From positions 5,208,001 through 5,272,000 of the forward strand of contig NC_016132.3 in NCBI RefSeq assembly GCF_000005505.3: DNA of 64,000 bases, written 5' to 3'. This stretch comes from Brachypodium distachyon (Eukaryota > Streptophyta > Magnoliopsida > Poales > Poaceae). The notes under the pieces are model-generated. The model had not been told where the DNA came from and searched no databases. It saw only the letters and a program-made list of their open reading frames with translations. Positions 33,320-42,882 of this stretch are shown in pieces. How positions within the stretch are numbered: position 1 is the stretch's first letter; each line of letters begins with the position of its first letter. Made by a program: the position numbers and the translations under genes.

Positions 33320-36300
33320 ATGGACAACAGGGAGAAGCCCCTGCCCGAGGCGGGGCATCGGGGAGGCCCTGGCGGGGTCGCCGAGGAGGAAGCGGCGGCT
33401 GCGCAGGTCGGCGTCGACCCGGCGCCCGATGTGACGGCGGCGAACGAGGGTGGTGGTGGCAGGATCTTGGGTGGTGAGAAAGGGGACGCAGCCGAGGGGG
33501 TTGTGCAGGCCGATGTGAAGCGGCCGCCTGGCGTGGGGGCGGCGCAGAAGGGTGGCGGTGATGAGGTTGGCAAAGGTGACATCAAGTCTGAGCCTGATTC
33601 TGTGAGATCGGAATTTAACAGTAGCGCTGATGGCTCAATGGATCCATCGGCGGGCCATGGTCACCAGGTCACTCAGAACAGAGCCGGGAATGGGACACCA
33701 ACTGCGGCTGAGTCCGACGAGGACGCTGATCTCTTTGTAGAGGTAGAGCAGCAGGAGCTGGCTGGTTCAGATCAGAGCGAGGAGTTTTTCGATAATGCAG
33801 AGGCTTTGGTGGCTGGAGAATCTGTTGATGTTGAGGGTGATGCGATTGAGGATGGTTCACATGCCGAGCTTCGTGTAGAGGATGATACCATGCATGATGA
33901 GCATCGGGAGCGCTTGGAGGAGGAAGCTATGTTGACAGCGATCAGGCAGTGTGTCACAGATGCTGTTTTGGCTGAGCATATGGAGGAGCATCCAGAGAAG
34001 GGTGGCGAAGATGTTCCTGCATGTGTTGGCAACCCTGACATCCCCGTGAGTTCTAGTGGTGAACCTGAGCATATTAAAGAAGTTAAGTTGGCTGATCAGA
34101 GCACAGAGCAGCCAGAATATAGCGAGGGAGATATTCCTACCCGTGATAGCAAGCTTGAGGTACCTGCACAATTTGGAGGTGAACCTGATGTGGTGGTCGA
34201 GGAATTGGCTGACTCAAACTCCTCTGATGATGAAAATAAGGGTAGCTCTGCTTCTGCACGACCCTCTAGTGCTGCTGCAGGGCATTCTAATGGATCCTCT
34301 TTACCTTCTCGCCCTGCTGGCCTTGGATCATCGACTTCCTTGTTACAACCTCCCGCTCGACCGGTTCAGCAGGTCCGTGCAAATGGCCCGGTAGGTGTGG
34401 GAAGGGACACGCGGCAGGATATCGAATCTGCTGGGGATGACGGAGATGAGAATGATGAAATCCGTGAGAAACTCCAGATGATACGGGTTAAGTTTTTGCG
34501 TTTTGCTAATAGGTTTGGGCAAACGCCTCATAATATGGTGGTCTCACAGGTTCTTTACCGGCTCGGGCTGGCAGAACAGATCAGAAGCAATACAAATACA
34601 GGTCATGGTGTTTTTAGCTTTGACCGAGCACAAGAGATGGCGGAGCGTCTTGAAGCTGCCGGAAATGAGCCCCTTGATTTGTCTTGCACTATCTTAGTTC
34701 TTGGTAAAACTGGGGTCGGTAAAAGTGCTACTATCAATTCGATATTTGATGATGTCAAGCTGGAGACAGATGCTTTTGAATCCAGCACTAGAAAAGTTCA
34801 GGAAGTAGTTGGGATGGTTGAGGGAATCAAAGTAAAAGTGATTGATACACCTGGCCTTTCATGCTCATCTTCAGACCAACACTACAACCAGAAGATTCTC
34901 AATTCCGTGAAGAGACTTGTCAGCAAAAGTCCTCCTGATATTGTTCTTTATTTTGACAGATTGGATATGCAGAGCAGGGACTATGGTGATGTCCCTCTGC
35001 TGCAGACCATTAGCAAAATATTTGGAGCCTCGGTTTGGTTCAATGCCATAGTCGTGTTAACTCATGCTGCATCAGCACCACCAGATGGGCCGAATGGTAT
35101 TCCTCTTAGCTATGAGATGTTTGTCACCCAGAGATCCCATGTAGTCCAGCAAGCTATAAGGCAAGCAGCTGGCGATGTTCGTCTTATGAATCCAGTCTCC
35201 TTGGTGGAAAACCACTCAGCGTGCAGGACAAATAGGGCAGGCCAGAGAGTGTTACCAAATGGACAAGTCTGGAAGCCACAGTTGTTATTGCTCTGCTTTG
35301 CATCAAAGGTTTTAGCAGAGGCCAATGTGCTTCTCAAGTTGGAGGATAGTCCCACTGGTAAACCTTCTAATGCGAGGATTCCCCCGCTTCCTTTCTTCCT
35401 TTCTTCACTTCTTCAGTCTCGAGCCCCAGTGAAGTTACCGGAGGAGCAGTTTGGTGACGATGATGATCTTGAAGATGTGGTAGATGATTGTGGTTCAGAT
35501 GATGGTTCAGACTATGATGACTTGCCTCCTTTTAAGCGCCTTGCGAAGTCTCAACTTTCAAAGCTGAACCACGCACAGAGGAAGGCATATCTTGAGGAGC
35601 TAGATTACAGAGAGAAGCTATTCTACAAAAAACAGCTGAGAGAGGAACGGCTGCGTCGTAAAATGATGAAGAAAATGGCAGCAGAAGCCAGGGCTCGAAC
35701 AGATGATTTCAGTAACAGCAATGTTGATGGTGATGACAGTACTCCAACCAATGTTGCTGTGCCTATGCCCGACATGGTATTGCCCTCAACTTTTGATTCT
35801 GACTATCCTAGTCATCGCTACCGTTTTCTGGATACGCCAAGTGAATGGCTTGTCAGGCCTGTGCTGGAGACCCAGGGCTGGGATCATGACGTTGGTTATG
35901 AAGGTCTAAATATTGAAAGATTATTCGCTGTCAAAGGTAAGGTCCCTTTATCTGTGTCTGGACAACTGACAAAAGACAAGAAGGATAGCTCCCTGCAAAT
36001 GGAGGTTGCAAGTTCAGTTAAGCATTCCGAGGGTAAAACAACTTCACTCGGACTTGATCTGCAGTCTGTTGGCAAGGATATGGCATACACTATTCGTGGC
36101 GAGTCGAGATTCAAGAACTTCAGGCGCAATAACACAGCTGCTGGCATATCTGCTACGCTCCTTGGAGATTCTGTATCAGCTGGTGTGAAGATTGAAGACA
36201 GACTGATCGTGAACAAGCAGCTGCGGCTTTTAGTAAGTGGTGGCGCTATGAGCGGGAAAGGAGATGCAGCTTATGGTGGCCGCCTCGAAGCAACACTGAG

Positions 36301-36577
36301 AGACAAAGATTACCCAATAGGGCGTATGCTTTCTACTCTCGCGATTTCGGTTGTAGATTGGCATGGGGATCTGGCAGTTGGTTGCAATGTCCAGTCTCAG
36401 ATTCCTGCTGGAAGATCTAGCAGCTTGATTGCCAATGCGAATCTAAGCAACAAGGGGACCGGGCAAGTCGGCATTCGCCTAAACAGCTCCGAGCATCTCC
36501 AGATCGCACTCATTGCCTTTGTGCCTATATATCAGAACATCAGAAAGTTATTAGAGAAGTACTCTGAATCTGCCTAG
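33320..36577 (+). CDS. TOC132: TOC120/TOC132-type chloroplast import receptor GTPase
   Basis: Preprotein receptor of the outer chloroplast envelope; it binds transit peptides and works with TOC34 and TOC75. There is one uninterrupted exon of about 1085 aa. Residues 1 to about 375 form an acidic, low-complexity A domain rich in Glu, Asp, Ser and Gly. The GTPase domain has G1 GKTGVGKS (462-469), G3 DTPG (509-512) and the G4-like VLTHAAS (around 581). Acidic DDDDLEDVVDDCGSDDGSD and a basic RKAYLEELDYREKLFYKKQL segment precede the C-terminal M domain, which reads with beta-strand-like patterns to the end and anchors the protein. The moderate A domain and overall size fit TOC120/132, which favour housekeeping preproteins, better than TOC159. 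Start: ATG at 33320 gives MDNREKPLPE; an in-frame ATG at 33257 would add 21 residues, but it lies in the probable leader. Confidence 0.94.
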   Translation: MDNREKPLPEAGHRGGPGGVAEEEAAAAQVGVDPAPDVTAANEGGGGRILGGEKGDAAEGVVQADVKRPPGVGAAQKGGGDEVGKGDIKSEPDSVRSEFNSSADGSMDPSAGHGHQVTQNRAGNGTPTAAESDEDADLFVEVEQQELAGSDQSEEFFDNAEALVAGESVDVEGDAIEDGSHAELRVEDDTMHDEHRERLEEEAMLTAIRQCVTDAVLAEHMEEHPEKGGEDVPACVGNPDIPVSSSGEPEHIKEVKLADQSTEQPEYSEGDIPTRDSKLEVPAQFGGEPDVVVEELADSNSSDDENKGSSASARPSSAAAGHSNGSSLPSRPAGLGSSTSLLQPPARPVQQVRANGPVGVGRDTRQDIESAGDDGDENDEIREKLQMIRVKFLRFANRFGQTPHNMVVSQVLYRLGLAEQIRSNTNTGHGVFSFDRAQEMAERLEAAGNEPLDLSCTILVLGKTGVGKSATINSIFDDVKLETDAFESSTRKVQEVVGMVEGIKVKVIDTPGLSCSSSDQHYNQKILNSVKRLVSKSPPDIVLYFDRLDMQSRDYGDVPLLQTISKIFGASVWFNAIVVLTHAASAPPDGPNGIPLSYEMFVTQRSHVVQQAIRQAAGDVRLMNPVSLVENHSACRTNRAGQRVLPNGQVWKPQLLLLCFASKVLAEANVLLKLEDSPTGKPSNARIPPLPFFLSSLLQSRAPVKLPEEQFGDDDDLEDVVDDCGSDDGSDYDDLPPFKRLAKSQLSKLNHAQRKAYLEELDYREKLFYKKQLREERLRRKMMKKMAAEARARTDDFSNSNVDGDDSTPTNVAVPMPDMVLPSTFDSDYPSHRYRFLDTPSEWLVRPVLETQGWDHDVGYEGLNIERLFAVKGKVPLSVSGQLTKDKKDSSLQMEVASSVKHSEGKTTSLGLDLQSVGKDMAYTIRGESRFKNFRRNNTAAGISATLLGDSVSAGVKIEDRLIVNKQLRLLVSGGAMSGKGDAAYGGRLEATLRDKDYPIGRMLSTLAISVVDWHGDLAVGCNVQSQIPAGRSSSLIANANLSNKGTGQVGIRLNSSEHLQIALIAFVPIYQNIRKLLEKYSESA

Positions 36578-37216
36578 TATTAACTATCTTTATAGGCCTG
36601 AAGCGACAGCGACAACAGCACAAAGCATAAATTGGAACGATCTATTTACTTCTTTATTCAATCTTTGCCAACTTTGTAAAAAAAATTTATCTCCTTTAGC
36701 TCGATTTGATGAAATTGGATTTTCGAATACATCCTCTGTCAAACGCTTTCTGGTATTATCCTCGCTGTTTTCATACCTGTCCACCAGTCGCTGGTGCCCC
36801 CCTTCTCATACACAAATGTGCTGGCACTGCATACCTGTTTCTTCCTGATATCTGAGTTTTTCTGCATATTACCAAAAATGCACTAGGGGTATAATAATTT
36901 TGAACAACAACCCAGTTTCTTAGCCGTGTAAACGGCAAAGCCTCTGTTTGTGACTGCTGAACTGTGTGCGTGGCAAACATGACTACAAGAATCCAACAAG
37001 AATAGAGGCTAATTTCACTTTCGTGCCATTTGTACATTTTATGCTGTCGCTTCTGCTGTGAGGTTATAATTTCTATCTTTGGTACCTTTCCTGTGGTAAT
37101 TCAAGAACAAGTAATATCACCTTTCTTTTCCTGCTTGGAAACTGATTTATTGGATTTTTGGGGTAAGGGGTTAACTACCTCTAGCTTGGATGTTAGAAAT
37201 GTTTGCTGAGAAATAA
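36578..37216. other. 3' region of the TOC gene
   Basis: Holds the 3' untranslated region and AT-rich spacer up to the small Helitron. No gene seen. Confidence 0.5.
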
Positions 37217-37496
37217 TCTTCTATATCTAAGTAGGAGAACCCCACTACTTGATTTCTCTCAACATGCAAGCATGCCACATTATCACATCATTAATTTGTT
37301 CACACCTATTTAGTGAGAAACTCATATTTTTTGCACATGCAGGCATGCTGCTTCTATCAAGCTATCCCCACTTAGTGAAGAATCTATCGTGCAATTTCAT
37401 TATATGTTTCATATTGTGGATAATCTTTTGTTGCTACTCAAGTTCACTCACGTATGTTAAAGTAAAAATTTCCGCAACGTGCGGGGCATCATCTAG
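37217..37496 (+). mobile_element. Small non-autonomous Helitron (280 bp)
   Basis: Begins TCTTCTATATCTAAGTAGG after an A and ends CATCATCTAG before a T. The 3' hairpin CCGCA-ACG-TGCGG lies 13 bases before the CTAG end (37493-37496). A|TC...CTAG|T with no target duplication is the Helitron signature. There is no coding capacity. Confidence 0.7.
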
Positions 37497-38041
37497 TTCT
37501 GTACAAATGAGGAGACATCTAATCTGACAAATAATTCTCCCGTTCGGTTTACTTTTCCTTTTTACATCAATGTGGTTTAGTTGTTTAATTGATTGTGTCG
37601 TGTGGTTGTAAATTGATAGAGCTGTGCAACAAATGAAACTTCTGATGCTACTTGGTACTGTTTTATCCGAAAGAATTAATATGGTCTGTCAGTATTGAAC
37701 CAGTCATGGCCAAACAAATATATAGCAGTGAACAATTATGGGAACTTGGTTGTAAGCTGAGTATTTCCTCCTACTTGTTTATTGGCCTCAGATCCTCATA
37801 TATCCAATATTGTGACAGGAAGATGGTCTTGCCCGGATGTTTTATGCCTTTAAATCCACATGGGACTACAGCCTCTGTGAGTATGCCTCTCAATCCTCCC
37901 ATTTGCCTCCTTCATCTGTGGTTGGATTTTTTTTACGCAAGGTGGGAGCTCTCCACTTCTTGGTCGGCTTCACTGGCTCGATGTGGTGACTCTCATGGAT
38001 TCACAGAGACTACCCCAAAGCAGTGGCTCCGTCACACTGAT
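37497..38041. other. Intergenic, nothing recognised
   Basis: No supportable gene or transposon end between the Helitron and the tRNA-like patch. Confidence 0.4.
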
Positions 38042-38182
38042 TTGGATGGTTGAGCGATGCTGCCAGATCCTCACAAAGTGTATCTTGTCTAGGTGGCTTG
38101 CTACTGCATGCTCGAGAGACCCACAGCTTGCAGGTTCGAGTCCCACCATCCAACCTATTTTGTATTCTAGAAGGAAAAAAAA
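38042..38182 (+). repeat. tRNA-like / SINE-like patch with pol III B-box
   Basis: GGTTCGAGTCC at about 38133 is a perfect B-box consensus. TTGGATGGT (38042-38050) is matched by ACCATCCAA (38145-38153) like an acceptor stem. An A-rich stretch follows near 38170. The T-arm stem pairs poorly and no sound anticodon arm is visible, so a working tRNA is unlikely. A tRNA-derived SINE or tRNA pseudogene is the best guess. Confidence 0.3.
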
Positions 38183-38367
38183 TGCCAATCTGCCAAGCTA
38201 CTGTGCTGTACTGGCTGCAGCACCTGTGCGCTCACTCCCTCAACTCCGTGCTTGTGCTCCAGGGCAACTCTCCCACTAATCCACCAAGGACCAGGTAACA
38301 CATGACTGTTTGTTCTCTTATTGCATCTTAGTGTATCTGAATGGATTTGTGTATCTGAATAACCATG

Positions 38368-39760
38368 TAATGGATGTCTGCTCCTTGCAAGTTCGTGTCC
38401 TTGTCAAATTTCATTATTTGCTTGCGATGGTAAATGGTGATCTAGTGCATTCAGATTTCTTTGATTACCAGATTTGGTGATTTTCCTCTTGTACGGAGAC
38501 CATGTATGCAGTCCTCATCATTAGTGTTATAATACAATATGCTGTCATTAGTTGCCACTGCATGTTGACACAATCTAGTGTTTTCTGGCTTTTTCTAAGA
38601 TCTCATTTTTGCTCCTACTTTGAAAGCGAAAAAGAAAGTTGTACATGTCATTGACTTTGAGGTACTGCATGACTACTCTAACAGATGCCATTTTGATTGT
38701 GACTGATTTATCTGAATGCCATGTAGTGCGTGATGCATGTTGTTGATAGTGGATTTTCCAAGCAGAAGTGATAACCCGGTACATTATCTTCGTTCTATTT
38801 TTTTTCTTCAATCTGGCTATCATAGATATAGCTTTACTTTCGTTTCTTTTCATAGTATATTTTTGTGTGAAATCCTGAAATTTGAATGCCAACTGCTGCA
38901 ATGATCTTCAGACTGTGGCCTGCTAGTTCCCATTCAATTGTGCATCCATAAGAAAACCCCTTGACTAGTTGACTTGCAATCCAGTAACTAATCTCTATCT
39001 GTAAAAGCAATCCAGATGAGTTAATTAAGGACCGTTATCATTATTTGCTTATTGGAAATATAATGGACCTGTTAATATTTTGAAGTTATCTATGACATAC
39101 TTCAGGGCTAACACATTACTTGTGGCATTGACCCTCATCCATCTTTAAGCTGGACTGAGCAATCAAAACCGAGATCAAATTGTTTTGCTGTAGTTTTTTC
39201 TACCATGTTTGCTTCGTTTGGTCTTCTTTGTTGCAGTCTCCTTTCGCAAATTTCTGACATCGAGAAGTATAAAGTGTTGAGCAGTTCCGCGTTATTGACG
39301 TATAAGGTGATGGTTATGTTGTATGCCGTGCTCAATTGTGGTGATTTTGAGCAATTTACTGATTGGACCACGTTTGGAGGGAAAAGAATGCAAGTGCTTA
39401 TTTGAATAATTATCCTACTCGTATATATGTCCCTGTGAGATGACATTGGTCTGATGAAATGGGATTCAACTTGGATTTTCTTCTCTTGTTCTTTTTAGAG
39501 AAATTACATTTTCTTAGGGCACAATCTTGCAAATGGAGAGAATTTTACATATGAATAAACTTATGGCTTTCCTATTCCATTAATGATACAAGCCTTTATT
39601 TATTTTCTGTTATCTATGCTGATATGCGACATGGCGGTCCTTGTGATGTTCCAAGTTTCAGTTTGTCCATCTACTAGGTTCTTGTCACTTTAGAATAAGC
39701 AAAGCATCGAGAAAGTCAGGAAGGGAAGAAAAAAGGTTCTGTGTGCCCCTACCAAACTAA
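38368..39760 (+). pseudogene. Decayed partial copy of the DEAH9-type helicase locus
   Basis: The sequence follows the helicase gene from late intron 10 through intron 13 (compare 24020-24890). It includes remnants of exon 11 (GATTTGGTGATTTTCCTCTTG), exon 12 and exon 13 (GTTGTTGATAGTGGATTTTC at 38739, then a 3-base loss). Only the start of exon 14 remains (TTTCTGACATCGAGA near 39250). It then jumps to sequence matching the 3' flank of the helicase (about 30260-30400 and 31590-31950). Exons 15-23 and most of exon 14 are absent. Intron sequence is retained, so this arose by DNA duplication and not from an mRNA. Frames are broken and no product is expected. Confidence 0.82.
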
Positions 39761-39841
39761 TTTTTGGGGTTTGCTACTGCTGGAAACTGCTTCCACCTTT
39801 TTTGAAAAGTGGAGGATCTAGCAGACAGATTAAGAGATTAG

Positions 39842-40229
39842 GAGCTATGTCTTCAGCATAACGCAAAGAACAGTTAGATTCGGTAGGACCTAAAAACCTC
39901 GGCAGTCAGCATCGTATCTAATAACGTGGTGATATAAGAATGCTGCCTCCCTCTGTCGCCGAAAACGGAAAGGAATGCAAGAGTTCCTTCAGACCCGAGG
40001 CCCATAGGGCTGATTTTGGGCTCAAAACCAACCTCCATAACAAGATTTTGGATACTTTGCAGCTGCGAATTTGCATAAATGCTACAGGGACGACCAGGTT
40101 AATTTACAATTGTCATAGTTGGCTAGTTGCTGTCAGATGAAGAGCTCTGCCTTCAGCTTAAGGTAAAGAACAGTTAGATTTGGTAGGTCCACAAATCTAC
40201 GAGGCTCGGTATTCAACACTGTATCTAAC
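39842..40229. repeat. Pair of diverged direct repeats (about 85 bp, 296 bp apart)
   Basis: Copies at about 39842-39925 and 40138-40229 share CTTCAGC, then AAAGAACAGTTAGATT, then GGTAGG and GTATCTAA in the same order, with scattered differences. They may be remnants of a solo repeat unit or a short duplication. The sequence between them has no gene. Confidence 0.6.
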
Positions 40230-42393
40230 GCTCCTCTGATTTAAAATGACACTTGCCGAAAGGTAAAGGAACACGAATTGTATAGCCTCAAACTTTACAA
40301 AAAAGTACTCCGTAACTGTCAACTGTTTGTTCAGGGAGTTTGGATCTCCACTTTGTCCTGCCAGCAAGTCATATCTTATACAACGGTATACAATTGTCTT
40401 GGCCATATTTTGAATTGAATCCTACTTTGTTCTTCTTGGATTCCGCGTACTATATACTTGAACCCAGGAGTACCAATCAATGCGTTAGCCGAAAAGGATA
40501 CCATATCCTGACCTGGTGTCTACGTGTTGTACTATAGACGTCATGAGTAGAACCGATCAGTGGCCGGTCAGCCAGGGCAACTGGGCAACGATGATCTCCG
40601 TGCGAGCAAGCTACGAAGGGTTTTGTCCACGGCGATGCTGACCGTCGCCACGTCCCCCTCGGCGTAAACACCGCGGGCGGTTCGCCGGCCAAAAAGTACA
40701 AGCAAACGCGGTGACTCGCGCGGCGGACACGCGTAAGGAGTTAGCTGAGCTTGAGTCTCCACCTCTCACCGAGGGAAAAGAAGACGTGATTGTGACATTA
40801 ATTCCTTGAAAATAACCACTGCCGACAGTCGGGTGCGTATCTTTCTTTGAGGTCACGAGGTAGATCTGGTTCCTTCGGTGATGGTTAATACAGTAATCTG
40901 TGGGAGCTGATCGTTCCATATTTTGTTGTTTTTCAAACCAGGGTGATCCAATCGCCCACTTGCACGTGGTCATTCAGAACTTCAGGTGCGGTACACTGTA
41001 TTGAATAATGAAGGATTGCAATTTTAAAAGTTATCTGTTTTGTTTTGTTTTTCATAAATCCAAGTTCCATTCGTCAGTCTTTTGGTTCTATCCGAGGACA
41101 CCGAGTATTTTGTCTCGAGAAAAAAAAGGTCGGTTCTCGATTAAGGATTAACAGGAATACATATCGGTGGAGAAAACGCGGGCATTCCGCGGATCAACTT
41201 TTTCTCCCGAGCTGCTTCTTTCTTTAAAGCCGCGACAGACAAATTAGTTTGTTAGTCGGAAAGCCTGCGAGCCTTTTCGACATGCTAAAATCTGTCTAAG
41301 CAAGCCGTACATTCCCACTAATTCATTCTAGTCAGATACAGGTCAGCGTCGCCCACGATATCACTGTGATGTAGAAAGGCGATAAAGACGTCTTCTTTCT
41401 TTATTTCTCCTTATTAAAAACATTGTTAAAGGCGATACAGACTTGGCGACGATAGAAAGCCACTAGGTGTCCGCAGCATGTCGACTGTCGTGGCAGCTTG
41501 TGTTGATCTATCAATAACGGGGTTCGTTAAACATAAAATCGAGCCTATCCAGATCTGACCGGGCAGTGGACTCGGCTGAAATAAACCCCGGTTGTGAAAG
41601 GTTCACCTTGGAACCATCGGAAGCTCAGCTCTGGGGTTGGTTGGGTTGTGGGGGAGGGCATGTGACATGTATGACTTGAGAACGTCCCGTGCCACAAGTT
41701 AAGACCTCAAATTGCGTCCAAAAATACAAAACCTCGGGCATAGAAGGAGGCAAGCAATTGATGGTGCTGCCCTTTTGGCCGGTGCATCTACACCTAGACA
41801 CACGATCTGATCACTCTCTTGAACTAATTATTAAAAGAATAAATTGCCCCTGATTGTATTGTTTACATATAGTACAAACAGATCGCCCACACCTAGGTGA
41901 GTCTTGGGCCAATCAGCTGCAAGACGTTTTTGTTCCGGCAAGTGGAGTAGTATTCAAATCGAAGAAGGCTCTAGCCTCTAGGGACCAGTCGTTCTGCACT
42001 TGCAAGAACAATTGATTTTAGAGTACGTTTTATTGCACTGTGCTCGCACGCGTACAAAACGTGTATTGATGGTCTGCACGACCTTTACCCCATCGGTGTT
42101 CTTATAATCGCAATTCGTGGTTTAGATAACAGTCTCCGGCTGTCTATCAAACTTTGATGCGGTTCAAAAATAATTTTACTTTTTGCTATATCCAAGTCAG
42201 TCTTATTTTTAGTCAGTGATAATTGAGTGCTTGGTCGTTGGATCTAACGGATCGTGCTTTAAGGTTCGGGATGAGTGACAAAGAAGAGGAAGTAGTGATG
42301 ATGTCAGATACAGATCCGATGTTTTTATACTATATATCGACTGAGATTTAACTTTTTCCTTAGTTAGATGTCTTAGTATACACACCCTAATTC
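40230..42393. other. Intergenic, nothing recognised
   Basis: No supportable gene or complete transposon. The open frames near 40480-40970 (minus) have no family motif. The last bases lead into the LINE target site. Confidence 0.5.
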
Positions 42394-42882
42394 TTAATTG
42401 CAACGCCCGGCTTTGGGAGGATGGAGCTGGCTCCTTCCCCTCCCGCGACGGCGGGGCGGCCGGCGCCACCACCACCCACCTCCTCCCCCAGCCCCACACA
42501 CCAAATTAGCCCCTGACTTTTCCCCACCCCGTCGACCTGGTCCACCCCTGTGCGTTTCTCCTGGGCGGACGCCTGCGAAGAGGAAGAAGGCGAGTTCATC
42601 CCGGATTCGCCGCCGCTGACCCTGGGAACGCGGGCCCAGATCCAGTCCCTTGGTCCGCAGATCGACGTTGCTGCTACTCGGATCTATATTCCCCCGTAGA
42701 GAAGATCCGCTGGGCAGGATGCTGCACTTCTCCCTGCTTTCAATGCGGGATCTGCGTGCAGATCTGCATTCAAGGCCGCTCCCCTGCCTCCTCCCCCGGC
42801 TGGCCTTCCTCCCCGCGGACAACCGCGTCTCTTCAATGCGGGTGGGCCGGCGCCCTCCGGGTCCCCACCTGGCGGCCGCTGG

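Noticed and set aside
32899..33477. An upstream 192-codon frame overlapping the TOC start
   Set aside because: It is in another frame through the leader and acidic domain and has no family match. At most it is an upstream frame in the leader.
38042..38153. A functional tRNA gene
   Set aside because: The B-box and end stem are good, but the T-arm stem and anticodon arm do not pair soundly, so only a tRNA-like repeat is listed.
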